DNA from: Phycisphaeraceae bacterium
GTDB lineage: Bacteria > Planctomycetota > Phycisphaerae > Phycisphaerales > UBA1924
DNA: 64,000 nt
Reading direction: 5' to 3'
Assembly (NCBI GenBank): GCA_015200025.1
Contig: CP054186.1
Location: 1,302,001-1,366,000, forward strand
Shown here: piece after piece, positions 1 through 9,500 of the stretch
Position numbering within the stretch: the first letter of the stretch is position 1
Layout: every line of letters starts with the position of its first letter
Made by a program: the position numbers and the translations under genes
Notes under the pieces: generated by a model
Told to the model about the DNA's origin: nothing
Seen by the model: only the letters and a program-made list of their open reading frames with translations
Database searches by the model: none

Positions 1-1
1 C

Positions 2-3000
2 TGGGACCGCGAACGCTCGTACTTCCTCCGCGACCTCTTCATGAGCAAGGTCTTCCGGGAGAAGGGGCTCGTCACGCGGGCGACGAACGTCAAGCGCCAG
101 ATCAGCGGCCGCCGGCGGCTTGTGCTCGGGGGCGCCATCGCCGTGGCCGGGGCGCTGCTGGCGCTGACCCTCTGGAGCAACGCGTCGCTTCGGGCGAGCG
201 TGAAGGACCCGGCTCAGTTCTGGTCGGCGGTCTCCAAGGACTTCGGCGAGGGGGGCACCCGCGGGCGCTCGTTGGCGCTCTTCGGGCGGGACGCCTCGGG
301 CCGCCCCTGGTACATGGGCGAGGAAGCGGGCGTCACGGCGGGGGGCGAGAGGCTCCCGCGGTGGGAGGTACTCCGGCGCGGGTCCGAGTACGCCCGGCGC
401 GGCGTCCCGGTCGGGTTCTTCCAGGCGGCCGACGCGGTGGGCGACATCAACCGCGCGCAGCGTGAGGGGGCCGAGGCGCTGATCCGCGCCGTGCTCGTAG
501 GGCCGCTGCTGCGCGAGGTCCGGCGTGAACTGGTCGAGGGCGATCCGGCGACCACGCCACCGGTGGGCGTGCTGGCACGCCTGATGAAACTCGAAGCCTC
601 GGCGTCGCTCCCGTCGGACCAGCCCGGACGCCCCGGGGACGCGGGGGACGTGTCGGCCCTCATCCGCGCCCTGACGCCGACGGGCGGCCCCCCCGAGGCG
701 GACGTGGCGGAGGTCATGAACGGGATCCCCGCGGAACGCTGGCTGACCCCGCCCCTGGCGGGGACGACCGAGACCACGGGGGCGGCCGTCGAGGCGGTGG
801 CACGCCTGGGGCGGTGGTGGTCGGGCGCGGTGGACCGGGCGAGGCGAGAGGACGGAGAGATCGGGCGGTGGGCGTCGCTGGGCGACGGCCTCGCCGCGTT
901 CGCCGACGAAGCGGCGCGGGTGGGCGGGCCTTTCCTGCCCGGGGGCGCCTGGGCCGCCGCGGTCCCGCCGAGGCCAGCCGAGTACGACGCGGCGGCGTCG
1001 GCGTACGGCGCCGGCGCGGCGAAACTCGCGGCGCTCATCGGCGAGCGCCGGCTGGTCGAACTGGCCTCGTCCTTGGGCGATTCGGCACCGGACGCGGAAC
1101 GAGCAACGTCCGGGCTCCTCGCGGCGATCGAGGCGGATCGAACAACGCTGACCGCCGAGCTCCCGTCGCCGACCGCCGGACGCGGGGATACCGAAACGGT
1201 GCGTCGGCTCCGCGAGGCGGTCGATTCGGCGTCGAACGGGGCCCGCGAGACGATCGCGGCGCGGGCCGGACGCGTGATCGCCGATCTCTCCGCCGAACCG
1301 GCCCGGGGCCTGCTGGCGAGGGCGACCTCCGGGCGTGGGTTCGAGGCCGTCGCCGAGGCGTACCGGCGTGCGTCGGCGGGCATGGTCTCCATGGGGCCGG
1401 TCGATCATTCCCTCTCGTTCGGGGCGTTCGAGCGTGAAACGGCCTCGGCGAACGCGGCCCGGGAATCAGCGCTGAGCGCGCTGTCGGGCGCGACGGGGGC
1501 CGTGACCGAGGCGGCACGGGCCGCGGTGACCCGCTCGTCGGAGGTCGCTTTGGCGGGCCTCGGCGGGGCGGCCTTGGCCCGTGCGGTCGGTTCGATCCCC
1601 GAGGCCGGGCGATGGGAAGCGGCGGTGGCCGAGCGTGCGGCGACGGGCCGGCACGGGCCCGTGGTTCTTCCCGCGGTGGCGATGACGGCACGCGTCGCCG
1701 GTCCCGGACCCGACGCGTTCCACCCCGGCGGGGCGTCGGAGGTGTTCGCCGCGTGGGGCGCCGTCGGCCGATCGTTGGACGAGCGCGGCCCCGTCGTGGT
1801 CGGGAAGGATGAGCTGCGCCGCGACTTCGAGAGAACCCGGGCCGGCGCCAAGGCCTACGCGGAGGCCTACGCCGCGGCGTGGCAGCGAGAGATCGACGCG
1901 GCGAAGTTCGAGCCCCCGGCGTCGTGGGATGCCCTCGCCGCCGCGGTCGCCGGTATGAACCCGGTCGAGCAACAGTCGGCGCTGGCCCGCATGATCGAAC
2001 GGGCGGCGGTGGGGCTCGCGGCGATGGCCTCGGCGCTGGGGGACGACACGCTGGCGTCCCGGGCCTCGGGCTGGTCGTCGCTCGCGGGATCCCTGCTCGA
2101 CGCCGAGGGCTCGGCGCTGGCTCTCCAGACGCACCGGACGCTCGTATTGCTGGCCTCGGCTCGTTCGACGGCGGACGCCCGGAGGGTGTTGCTCTCGATG
2201 CCGGCCGAACGGGGCCGGGCGCTGGACACCGTGGGGATCTCCACTCACCCCGGGGCGGCGTACTGGCGCGGGGCCGCGGGGCACGCCCTCACGCTGATGG
2301 CTTCGGCCCACGCCCGGTCGATCGCGGCGCACGAAGAAACACTGGCGCAGCGCCTGGGCTTCCCGCTGCTGCTCGACAGCGAGGTGGCGATGCCCCCCGA
2401 CACGATCGCGCCGGTGCTCGAGGCGGCCAAGGCCTTGAACGCCCTCGCCCCCGCGGCGGTGCCGGGGGTGGAGGGCGAGTTCCGGGCGGATCACCCCTTC
2501 GCCGACGCCCTCCGCTCGCTCAGCCGCCCCCCGGCATCGATGACCACCGAACGATCGGCGGCGCTCGCCCGCCTGGTGAGCGCCGGGGACGTGATCGCGG
2601 CGTCGGCGGGGGCCACGGTACGCGTCTCGACGTGGACCACCAGCGACGCCCCCGCGGGGCTCACCCGGGACGACCACGCCCGCGAGGTCGCGGGGGACAC
2701 CTGCGCGGTCACGGTCGCCGGCCGCGAGGTGTACCGCGGGAAGTTCGACACCGGCGGGCAGTCCCTGGGCGCGGTCCCCTTCGCCGGCGAGGGCTTCCGC
2801 CTGGGCATCATCGATACGGAACGCGCCGGGAACGAGGTCGGGGCGTGGGAAGCAAGGGGCTGGGCCGGGCTGAGGCTCGCGACCACCGACGGGCTCAGGC
2901 CCGCCGGCGCGGGAGCGGCCGACGCCCCGCTGGTGTTCGAGGCCCTGATGAGGAACGACCGGCGTGGGCGGTGTTTCGTCTGGGTCCGGCTCGACGGGGT

Positions 3001-3061
3001 CCCGGCGTTGCCCGAGCGGGGTTCGTGGCCCCGGCGGGCCGATTTCCCGGGGTCGAAATGA
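2..3061 (+). CDS. tssM: Type VI secretion membrane-core protein TssM/IcmF-like, C-terminal part (5' end outside window)
   Basis: TssM is the inner-membrane protein that spans the periplasm in the type VI secretion membrane complex. The frame is open from the first bases of the window, so the gene begins upstream and only 1019 residues are visible; the ATG at 41 is internal. The first residues read RSYFLRDLF followed by VFREKGL, the pattern that precedes the last membrane helix in TssM. That helix lies at about residues 39-59 of the fragment, after a basic RRR. The rest is a long Ala/Arg/Gly-rich helical periplasmic region. The stop overlaps the start of a TagF-like gene (ATGA), which supports a T6SS operon. 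The sequence is divergent from proteobacterial TssM, so the family call rests on the N-terminal motif, size and neighbour. The part that would hold the ATPase-like cytoplasmic domain is not in the window. Confidence 0.7.
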   Translation, partial: WDRERSYFLRDLFMSKVFREKGLVTRATNVKRQISGRRRLVLGGAIAVAGALLALTLWSNASLRASVKDPAQFWSAVSKDFGEGGTRGRSLALFGRDASGRPWYMGEEAGVTAGGERLPRWEVLRRGSEYARRGVPVGFFQAADAVGDINRAQREGAEALIRAVLVGPLLREVRRELVEGDPATTPPVGVLARLMKLEASASLPSDQPGRPGDAGDVSALIRALTPTGGPPEADVAEVMNGIPAERWLTPPLAGTTETTGAAVEAVARLGRWWSGAVDRARREDGEIGRWASLGDGLAAFADEAARVGGPFLPGGAWAAAVPPRPAEYDAAASAYGAGAAKLAALIGERRLVELASSLGDSAPDAERATSGLLAAIEADRTTLTAELPSPTAGRGDTETVRRLREAVDSASNGARETIAARAGRVIADLSAEPARGLLARATSGRGFEAVAEAYRRASAGMVSMGPVDHSLSFGAFERETASANAARESALSALSGATGAVTEAARAAVTRSSEVALAGLGGAALARAVGSIPEAGRWEAAVAERAATGRHGPVVLPAVAMTARVAGPGPDAFHPGGASEVFAAWGAVGRSLDERGPVVVGKDELRRDFERTRAGAKAYAEAYAAAWQREIDAAKFEPPASWDALAAAVAGMNPVEQQSALARMIERAAVGLAAMASALGDDTLASRASGWSSLAGSLLDAEGSALALQTHRTLVLLASARSTADARRVLLSMPAERGRALDTVGISTHPGAAYWRGAAGHALTLMASAHARSIAAHEETLAQRLGFPLLLDSEVAMPPDTIAPVLEAAKALNALAPAAVPGVEGEFRADHPFADALRSLSRPPASMTTERSAALARLVSAGDVIAASAGATVRVSTWTTSDAPAGLTRDDHAREVAGDTCAVTVAGREVYRGKFDTGGQSLGAVPFAGEGFRLGIIDTERAGNEVGAWEARGWAGLRLATTDGLRPAGAGAADAPLVFEALMRNDRRGRCFVWVRLDGVPALPERGSWPRRADFPGSK

Positions 3062-3996
3062 CGCGGAGCGCGGGCATGATCCGGAGCCTCTCGGCGTGGC
3101 TGCGTGGCGGGTCGAACCGGCCCGGGGTCTGGCTCGGTGTCTTCGGAAAACACCCCGCCTGGGACGACCATATCGACGACATCGGGCTCGAAACCCAGCG
3201 CCTCGTCGAGGTCAAACGGTCCTTGTACACGCGAGGGCTGACCGACGCCTTCGACTCGGGCGCGTGGGACCGACTCGAAGAACGCGACCGGCTCCCCGGG
3301 TTCTCCCACACGCTCGTCTGGCGATGGCCCGGCGACGTCGTCGTCGCCCGCATGTGGTCCAGCAAGGACGGCAAGGGTCGGACGAGGTACCCGATGATCG
3401 CGGCCGTCCAAGCCTCGGGCTTGCCACACGACCGGGCCGTGGCGGTGTCGATCGCGGCGCTGGCTCCTCTCGAACGGCGGTGCGCGACGGCGTCCAGTCA
3501 GGCCAGCGTGCGTTCGTCCGTCGCCGAAACCCTGAATTCGCTCCGCGAACAACTCGGGGTTTCCCCGGGGAGCGATCCGGCCGACCCCGACCCGGCGGGC
3601 TTGGCGTTGGTGTCGGCGTGGGCCTCGGGGGCTCCCAGAGAGGCATTCCCGCGGATCGTCCACCACCTCGCGGCATCCGCGGGCGGGACCGGCGCCATCC
3701 ACTTCCGCGGCGCGATGGTTGGCACGCGTGAGGGGGCGTCGGCGTGCGCCTGGATCGCCGCGGCGATGGGCGTGTTGGGCGTCCAACGGGTGCTCCGGGA
3801 TGGTGTACTGGCCGTCGAAGCCCGCGACGCCGGGTTGGTGGACCTGATCATCGGCGAGGCGTCGCCCTCCTCGCTCCGCTGCCTTCGGTCGGCCCGCTCG
3901 GTCGAGCCGATGACCCAGGACGTGCCGTACACCCTCTCGGCGGGGATCATTTCCAAAGCGGACGGGCTTCTCACCGACTGGGCCGGGAGGGGCTGA
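3058..3996 (+). CDS. tagF: Type VI secretion-associated TagF-like protein
   Basis: TagF proteins are cytoplasmic regulators, known in some T6SSs to repress assembly. The start ATG at 3058 overlaps the tssM stop in an ATGA arrangement, so translation is probably coupled; the product is 312 residues. The conserved N-terminal signature is seen as VWLGVFGKHPAWDDHI (about residues 24-39), the counterpart of the usual GxxGKxPxxGDF, followed by a Trp-rich segment (FSHTLVWRWPGDVV) and RTRYPMIAAV, typical of the family. No signal peptide is visible. It is the last T6SS gene in the window: the next gene lies 373 bp away behind its own promoter. Upstream T6SS genes are presumably beyond the left edge. 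Confidence 0.75.
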   Translation: MTRSAGMIRSLSAWLRGGSNRPGVWLGVFGKHPAWDDHIDDIGLETQRLVEVKRSLYTRGLTDAFDSGAWDRLEERDRLPGFSHTLVWRWPGDVVVARMWSSKDGKGRTRYPMIAAVQASGLPHDRAVAVSIAALAPLERRCATASSQASVRSSVAETLNSLREQLGVSPGSDPADPDPAGLALVSAWASGAPREAFPRIVHHLAASAGGTGAIHFRGAMVGTREGASACAWIAAAMGVLGVQRVLRDGVLAVEARDAGLVDLIIGEASPSSLRCLRSARSVEPMTQDVPYTLSAGIISKADGLLTDWAGRG

Positions 3997-4111
3997 CATG
4001 GTCGGTGTTCTGACCAGGGAGGCCATCGATCGACCCGCCCGCTCCACACTCCTCCCCGCCCACTTCCCACCCACACCCTACCCACACCCCACCAGTTCCG
4101 TACCGACTCAC

Positions 4112-4139
4112 TTGACATTCCCGTTGGGCGCAAGATAGT
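4112..4139 (+). promoter_or_regulatory. Candidate sigma70 promoter of the TPS operon
   Basis: A perfect -35 box TTGACA (4112-4117) is followed after 16 bp by GATAGT (4134-4139, 4 of 6 matches to TATAAT). It lies in a relatively AT-rich patch, about 230 bp before the TpsB start, which implies a long leader. Confidence 0.5.
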
Positions 4140-4141
4140 CT

Positions 4142-4192
4142 CCGCTCTCTTTTCCCCCCGAGCGGGGCAAAGACCCGCGGGTGTGCGCGGGT
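4142..4192 (+). promoter_or_regulatory. Structured 5' leader: competing hairpins
   Basis: CCGCTC (4142-4147) can pair with GAGCGG (4160-4165). CCCC (4156-4159) can alternatively pair with GGGG (4164-4167), so the two stems exclude each other. A third inverted repeat pairs ACCCGCG (4173-4179) with CGCGGGT (4186-4192) around a 6-nt loop. All lie just after the predicted transcription start of the TPS operon. Any regulatory role is inferred. Confidence 0.3.
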
Positions 4193-4369
4193 GACGGACC
4201 GTACGCGGCGCCCAATCGTGCGTAAGTCCATTTCTCGCAAGGACTTGCATCGATCGATCGACGCGTCCCTAGGCCGGGTGTTCAAGGACGACCCCTGCGT
4301 CGGGTTTGAAGATGAAGGGTGGGACAGGCCGGGCGTGGCGGAGTGGGACTGACCCGCGGTGAGCCGGTC

Positions 4370-6343
4370 ATGGTGACGGCGCCGAGAAGGGGGTTTGCCT
4401 TGAAGGTTCGCGTGTTGGCGTCGATCGTCGGGCTCGCGGTGGCGGTTTCGCCCGTGGCGTTGGGCCAGGTTTCGGGCGGCGGTGAACCCGTGGGCGGGTA
4501 CCCGGCGCACGACCCGCAGCTGGACGGGAACCGCAAGTTCCCCATCAGCCGGTTCCTGCTCGAGTACGAGTACAACAACCTGGACCACCCCCCGCTGCAG
4601 GAGCTGTTCGCGCTCCCGGTGGTGCTCGGGGTGGTCTCGGACAAGGACGGGACCGCCTACACGGCGCCGCGGCCCGGGCTCCCCACGGCGGCGGTCCGTG
4701 TCGGGGACTTTTTCGGCGACGACGGGGCGATGTTCTACGAGGCCGCGGTCGGCGCGGTGGCCCGGGCGATCGCGGAGGAGCTGACGGGCCCCCGGAGCCT
4801 GATCGGCGTCCGCGTGGTCCCGCACCCCGACGACGTCGAGTGGGGGCTCAAGCAGGACAAACGCGTCGGGCGACTGGGGATGAGGCTCAAAGTCTTCACG
4901 GCGTACATCGGCGGGCAGACGGTCAACGTCCAGACCCCCGGGACCCCCGAGGACGAGCGGATCAACCCCCCGCGGACCGACCGGATCCGGTTCGGGACCG
5001 AGTGGAACGTCGGGAACCTGCTCCGCAAGGACCTGATCGACGACTACGTCGCGAGGCTCAACCGGCACCCGGGCCGGCGGATCGACGTGGCGCTGGCGCC
5101 CAGCTCGGAGCGCGCGGGCGAGGTCGAACTCCAGTTCCTGCTCAACGAGGTCAAGCCCTGGTCGCTGTACGCCCAGGTCGCCAACATCGGGACCAAGACG
5201 ACCGACGAGTGGCGTGAGCGGTTCGGGTTCGTGCACAACCAGCTGACCGGCGCGGACGACATCCTCCGGATCGACTACCTGACCGCCCAGTTCGATTCGG
5301 CGCACCAGTTCCTCGCCTCGTACGAGCGCCCCGTTTTCGGGGACGTCCGCGGGCGGGTCTACGGGTCGTTCAGCCAGTACAAGGCCGCGGACGTGGGCTT
5401 CCTCGCCCAGGACTTCGAGGGCGAGAGCTTCAGCCTCGGGCTCGAGTTCACGGGGAACCTCTACCAGAGCGGGAACTTCTTCCTCGATTGGGTGGCCGGC
5501 GCCCGGCTCGACAGCATCCGCGTCGAGAACAAGCTCATCCTGCAGGAGGGCGACGAGAAGTTCTTCCTCCCCTACGCGGGCGTGAAGTTCCAGCGCGTGA
5601 ACGACTACTCCGGCGTGTACGGGTCCGGGGTCGTCGAGTTCTCGATGAACGAGCTGACGGACGTGGACGAGCAGGGCCTCCAGGACCTCGGGCGTATCTT
5701 CCCCGACGAGAACTGGGTCACGTTCAAGTACGACGTCGAGGCATCGACCTACATCGAGCCGCTGCTGGCGCCCAAGGAGTTCAAGACCCTCGACGATCAG
5801 GTCCGCGGGGCGACGCTCGCGCACGAGCTGTCGGCGGCCATCCGCGGGCAGTTCGCGTTCGGGAGCCGGCTCACGCCGACGTACGAGGGCGTCGCGGGCG
5901 GGTTCTACACCGTCCGCGGGTACCCCGAGTCGATCGCCGCGGGCGACGATCAGGTCGTCGTCAACCTCGAGTATCGCTTCCACCTCCCCCGGGTCCTCCT
6001 GACCACCAACGAGAAGGGCGAGGCCGACTACATGGACCCGAACCAGACCACGCTTTTCGGGTCGCCCTTCAAGGTGGGCCCGGCCGGGCCGTTCGGGCGG
6101 ACCGACTGGGACCTGATCTTCCGCGGGTTCCTCGACGTGGGCCGGACGATCAACAGCGACCGGCAGATCTTTGAGAAGGACTACACGCTGGTGGGCGTCG
6201 GGGCGGGCGTCGAGTTCCAGCTGCTCCAGAACCTGCAGATCCGGATGGACCTTGGCTTCGCGATGCAGGACGTGACCACGGGCGTGGAGAACGTCGAAAC
6301 AGGCGATTCACGCCTCCACTTCAGCATGACCTTGCTGTACTAA
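4370..6343 (+). CDS. Two-partner secretion outer-membrane transporter (TpsB / ShlB-FhaC-HecB family)
   Basis: This is the Omp85-superfamily beta-barrel that exports the large exoprotein encoded next. The ATG at 4370 gives 657 residues with an Arg-rich n-region and a signal peptide ending near ALG-Q (residue 32); longer upstream starts would bury the signal. A periplasmic POTRA-like region occupies roughly residues 110-290. The C-terminal half has alternating amphipathic beta strands and the loop-6 motif VRGYP at residues 515-519, the VRG(F/Y) signature of the family. The last strand ends in LHFSMTLLY, with a terminal aromatic residue typical of barrel proteins. The tpsA gene starts 226 bp downstream in the same orientation. 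The N-terminal region is longer than in classical FhaC (about 580 residues). Confidence 0.85.
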   Translation: MVTAPRRGFALKVRVLASIVGLAVAVSPVALGQVSGGGEPVGGYPAHDPQLDGNRKFPISRFLLEYEYNNLDHPPLQELFALPVVLGVVSDKDGTAYTAPRPGLPTAAVRVGDFFGDDGAMFYEAAVGAVARAIAEELTGPRSLIGVRVVPHPDDVEWGLKQDKRVGRLGMRLKVFTAYIGGQTVNVQTPGTPEDERINPPRTDRIRFGTEWNVGNLLRKDLIDDYVARLNRHPGRRIDVALAPSSERAGEVELQFLLNEVKPWSLYAQVANIGTKTTDEWRERFGFVHNQLTGADDILRIDYLTAQFDSAHQFLASYERPVFGDVRGRVYGSFSQYKAADVGFLAQDFEGESFSLGLEFTGNLYQSGNFFLDWVAGARLDSIRVENKLILQEGDEKFFLPYAGVKFQRVNDYSGVYGSGVVEFSMNELTDVDEQGLQDLGRIFPDENWVTFKYDVEASTYIEPLLAPKEFKTLDDQVRGATLAHELSAAIRGQFAFGSRLTPTYEGVAGGFYTVRGYPESIAAGDDQVVVNLEYRFHLPRVLLTTNEKGEADYMDPNQTTLFGSPFKVGPAGPFGRTDWDLIFRGFLDVGRTINSDRQIFEKDYTLVGVGAGVEFQLLQNLQIRMDLGFAMQDVTTGVENVETGDSRLHFSMTLLY

Positions 6344-6412
6344 TCGCCCCCGGGGTGGCGGAAGCCGCCGACCCGGGGCAACTTGTGGGAGGGGGGGTTC
6401 GTAGGTACCTTG

Positions 6413-6437
6413 GTGGGTCGTCCGACCCAAGGACCGA
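6413..6437 (+). other. Imperfect inverted repeat between tpsB and tpsA
   Basis: GGGTC (6420-6424) pairs with GACCC across a 4-nt loop, and the flanking CCTT/AAGG extends the stem with a 3-nt bulge. No T-tract follows, so it is not a standard terminator. It could attenuate readthrough or stabilise the mRNA between the two cistrons. Confidence 0.3.
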
Positions 6438-6569
6438 TAACGAATCTCGAGTTCGGGCTTGGGTTCACGGGGAGGGCGGATGAGGTGGGGTGGGACGGGG
6501 TGGGTCGTGGAACGAGCGTCCGGCGGCGTCGCGCCGGACAGCCTGGGATCAACCAGGAAGGGGTCATCG

Positions 6570-9500
6570 ATGCGGCACGTCAATACCGGGTTTACGAACT
6601 TCACCCTCGGCACCCACGTGGGCGGGATCGCCCGCTCAGCGTTGTCGAGGCTCACTCGGCTCGCCGGCTCGGCCTCGGGCCGGAGCGTCAAGGGCCGCGC
6701 GGCGGCCGCGTCGGCGCTCGCGGCGGTGCTGGCGGCGTCGGCGCTCGCGGGCCCCGAGGGCTACCAGGTCGTCGTGGGGAACGTGACGTTCACCCGCCAG
6801 GGCGACATGTGGGTGATCACCGCCAGCAACGGCGCGATCATCAACTACACGAGCTTCAACATCCTCCCCTTCGAGACGGTCCAGTTCCTCCAGCCCAGCC
6901 AGTTGTCCACGGTGCTCAACCGGATCAACTCGGCGGCCCCGACGCGGATCGACGGGACGCTGCTCTCCAACGGGCAGGTCTTCTTCGTGAACCCCGCGGG
7001 CGTGATCTTCGGGCAGGGCGCGACGGTGAACGTGGGCGGGATCTACGCCGCCGCGGGCAACATCTCCGACGCCGATTTCGTCAACGGGCGCCTGAACTTC
7101 ACGAACAACACGGGCTCGGTGATCAACCAGGGGCAGATCCGCACGGAGACGACGGCGGCGCTGATCGGTCGCCACGTCGCCAACTACGGGACGATCGTCT
7201 CGCCGCAGGGCGCGGTGGTGATGGCGGCGGGCGACGACGTGTACGTCGGGCGCGAGGGCAGCCGCATCTACGCCCGGATCGAGAACACCACGACGCCCAC
7301 CGACCAGACGCGCGTCGAGAACCACGGGACCATCGACGCGGGACGCGGGCAGGTGCTCATGGCCGCCGGCGACACCTACGGGCTGGCCATCTTCAACACC
7401 GGGACGGTCAAGGGGCGTGATATCGAGCTGGCCGGGGGCGACCGCGGCGAGGTCCGCGTCTCGGGCACCATCGACGCCTCTGATCGCTCCTCGGGCGGCA
7501 CGGGCGGGACCGTCCGCATCGTGGGCGAGAAAGTCGGGCTCTTCGGCGCCACCGTCGACGCCTCGGGCGACGCCGGGGGCGGGACGGTCCACCTCGGGGG
7601 CGGGCTCCAGGGCGCGGGCGACCGCACCGCGGATTACGTCTTCATCGACGAGCACTCGACGGTCTCGGCGGACGCGGTGACGTACGGCCGCGGGGGCGAG
7701 ATCATCGTTTACGCCGAGCGGGCCGCCCGGATCTACGGGAGCCTCTACGCCCGCGGCGGGGTCGCCGGCGGGGCGGGCGGGTTCATCGAAACCTCGGGCG
7801 GGTACCTCTACGTCTCGGATATCCCCGACATGCGGGCCCGCGACGGGCTGAGCGCCGGGGGCACCTGGCTCATCGACCCCTTCAACATCCGCGTCGTCGC
7901 CGGGAGCGGGACGGGCGACTTCGGCGACCCCAACAACCCCTACGACAACCCCACCGTCAACGACTCGCAGTTGGGCGTGGACGCCATCCTCGCCGCCCTC
8001 GCTCTGGGCGACGTGATCATCTCGACCGGGGGCGGCGGCGCGCAGGCCGGCGATATCACCTGGGAAGTGAGCATGGACTACTCGTCCATCCTCGCCTCGC
8101 GCACGCTCACCCTCAGCGCCCACAACGACATCACCTTCCTCTCGGGCGTCTCGATCTCCGGCGGGCCCGGCTCGTCCCTCTCGATCTCCCTCAACGCCGA
8201 CTCGGACAACAACGGGTCGGGCGGCGTCTTCCTCAACGACGCCTCCTTCTCCCTCCGCGGGGGCAACTTCGTCGTCTCCGCCAACACCGAGGGCCTCTCG
8301 TTCCTCTCCGGCGGGCTGATCGACACCGGCGGCGGGAACATGAACCTCTTCAACACCGGCGCCACCTCGCTGGGCGGGTCCATCACCCTGGGCGGCGGGG
8401 CCCTGACCGCCACCGGCGCCTCCTCGATCACCATCGCCGGGACCGTGCAGACCGACGGCGGGAACGTCTCGCTCAACACCGCCGGGAACATCCTGATCGA
8501 CGCGGCCGTCGACGCCGACACCGGGTTGGTCACCATGACCTCCACCGGCGGCGACGTCACGATCAACGCGTCGGTGACCGGGACGGCGGGGATCACCGCG
8601 TCCGCGGCGAACGACCTGACCGTCGGGGCCGACCTCGACGCGGGCTCGGGCGACCTCAACCTCTTCGCCGGGACCGACGGCACCGGGAACCTCACCGTCG
8701 GGACCTCCTCGGCGGTCGCGCTGACGGGCAACAACGTGACGCTCTCGGCGGGGACCGGCGCGGGCGGCGACATCACCTTCGCGCAGGCGACGACCTTCAA
8801 CGCCGCGGGCCCGATCTCCATGAACGCGGGCACGGGCACGATCAACATCAACGCGGCCCTCGGCCTGGGGTCGTCGGACACGACGCTGCGGGCCGACGAG
8901 ATCGAGATCGCCGCCGCCGTCTCGGGCTCGGGCGCCCTGACGATCCGCACCGGCACGCTGGCCAACAGCATCCAGCTCGGGGGCGCGGGCGGGACCGGGG
9001 CCCTGGACCTGACGGCCGCGGAGCTGGCGCTCCTGAACGCCGGGTTCTCGTCGATCACCATCGGCGATTCGGGGATGACCGGCGTGATCGATATCGCCGG
9101 GAACATCGCCTTCAACGACAACGTGACCTTCCTCACGGACAACGCCGGCCGCGTCGACCTCGGCGGCGACGTGACGGGCGACGGGTCGGTGACCTTCGAC
9201 TCGGCCGTCCGTATGACCGCCGACGCCACCGTCACCGGCGCGGGCGTCACCTTCGAGAAGACCATCGACGCGGACCTCGCGGCCAACAACCGCAAGCTCA
9301 CCGTCAACACCACCGGGGGCTCCGCCACCATCTTCGGCGGCACGATCGGCGGCACCGAGGCGCTGGGCTCCCTCGAGACCGACGCCGACGGGACCACCGA
9401 ACTCCGCGGCGACATCACCGTCGTCAACACCATCGAGTTCGGGGACAACGTCACCCTCGCCGCCGACGTCACCATGACCTCGACGGCCAACGACCGCATC

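Larger units (their letters stand above)
3997..4369. other. Intergenic region upstream of the two-partner secretion genes
   Basis: This 373-bp stretch holds no convincing gene. It contains a pyrimidine-rich segment (about 4040-4100), a candidate sigma70 promoter at 4112-4139, and then about 220 nt of probable 5' leader with inverted repeats at 4142-4165 and 4173-4192. Short ORFs crossing it are antisense or out-of-frame shadows. Confidence 0.6.

Noticed and set aside
6413..6437. Terminator between tpsB and tpsA
   Set aside because: The stem is bulged and lacks a T-tract. Listed only as an inverted repeat.
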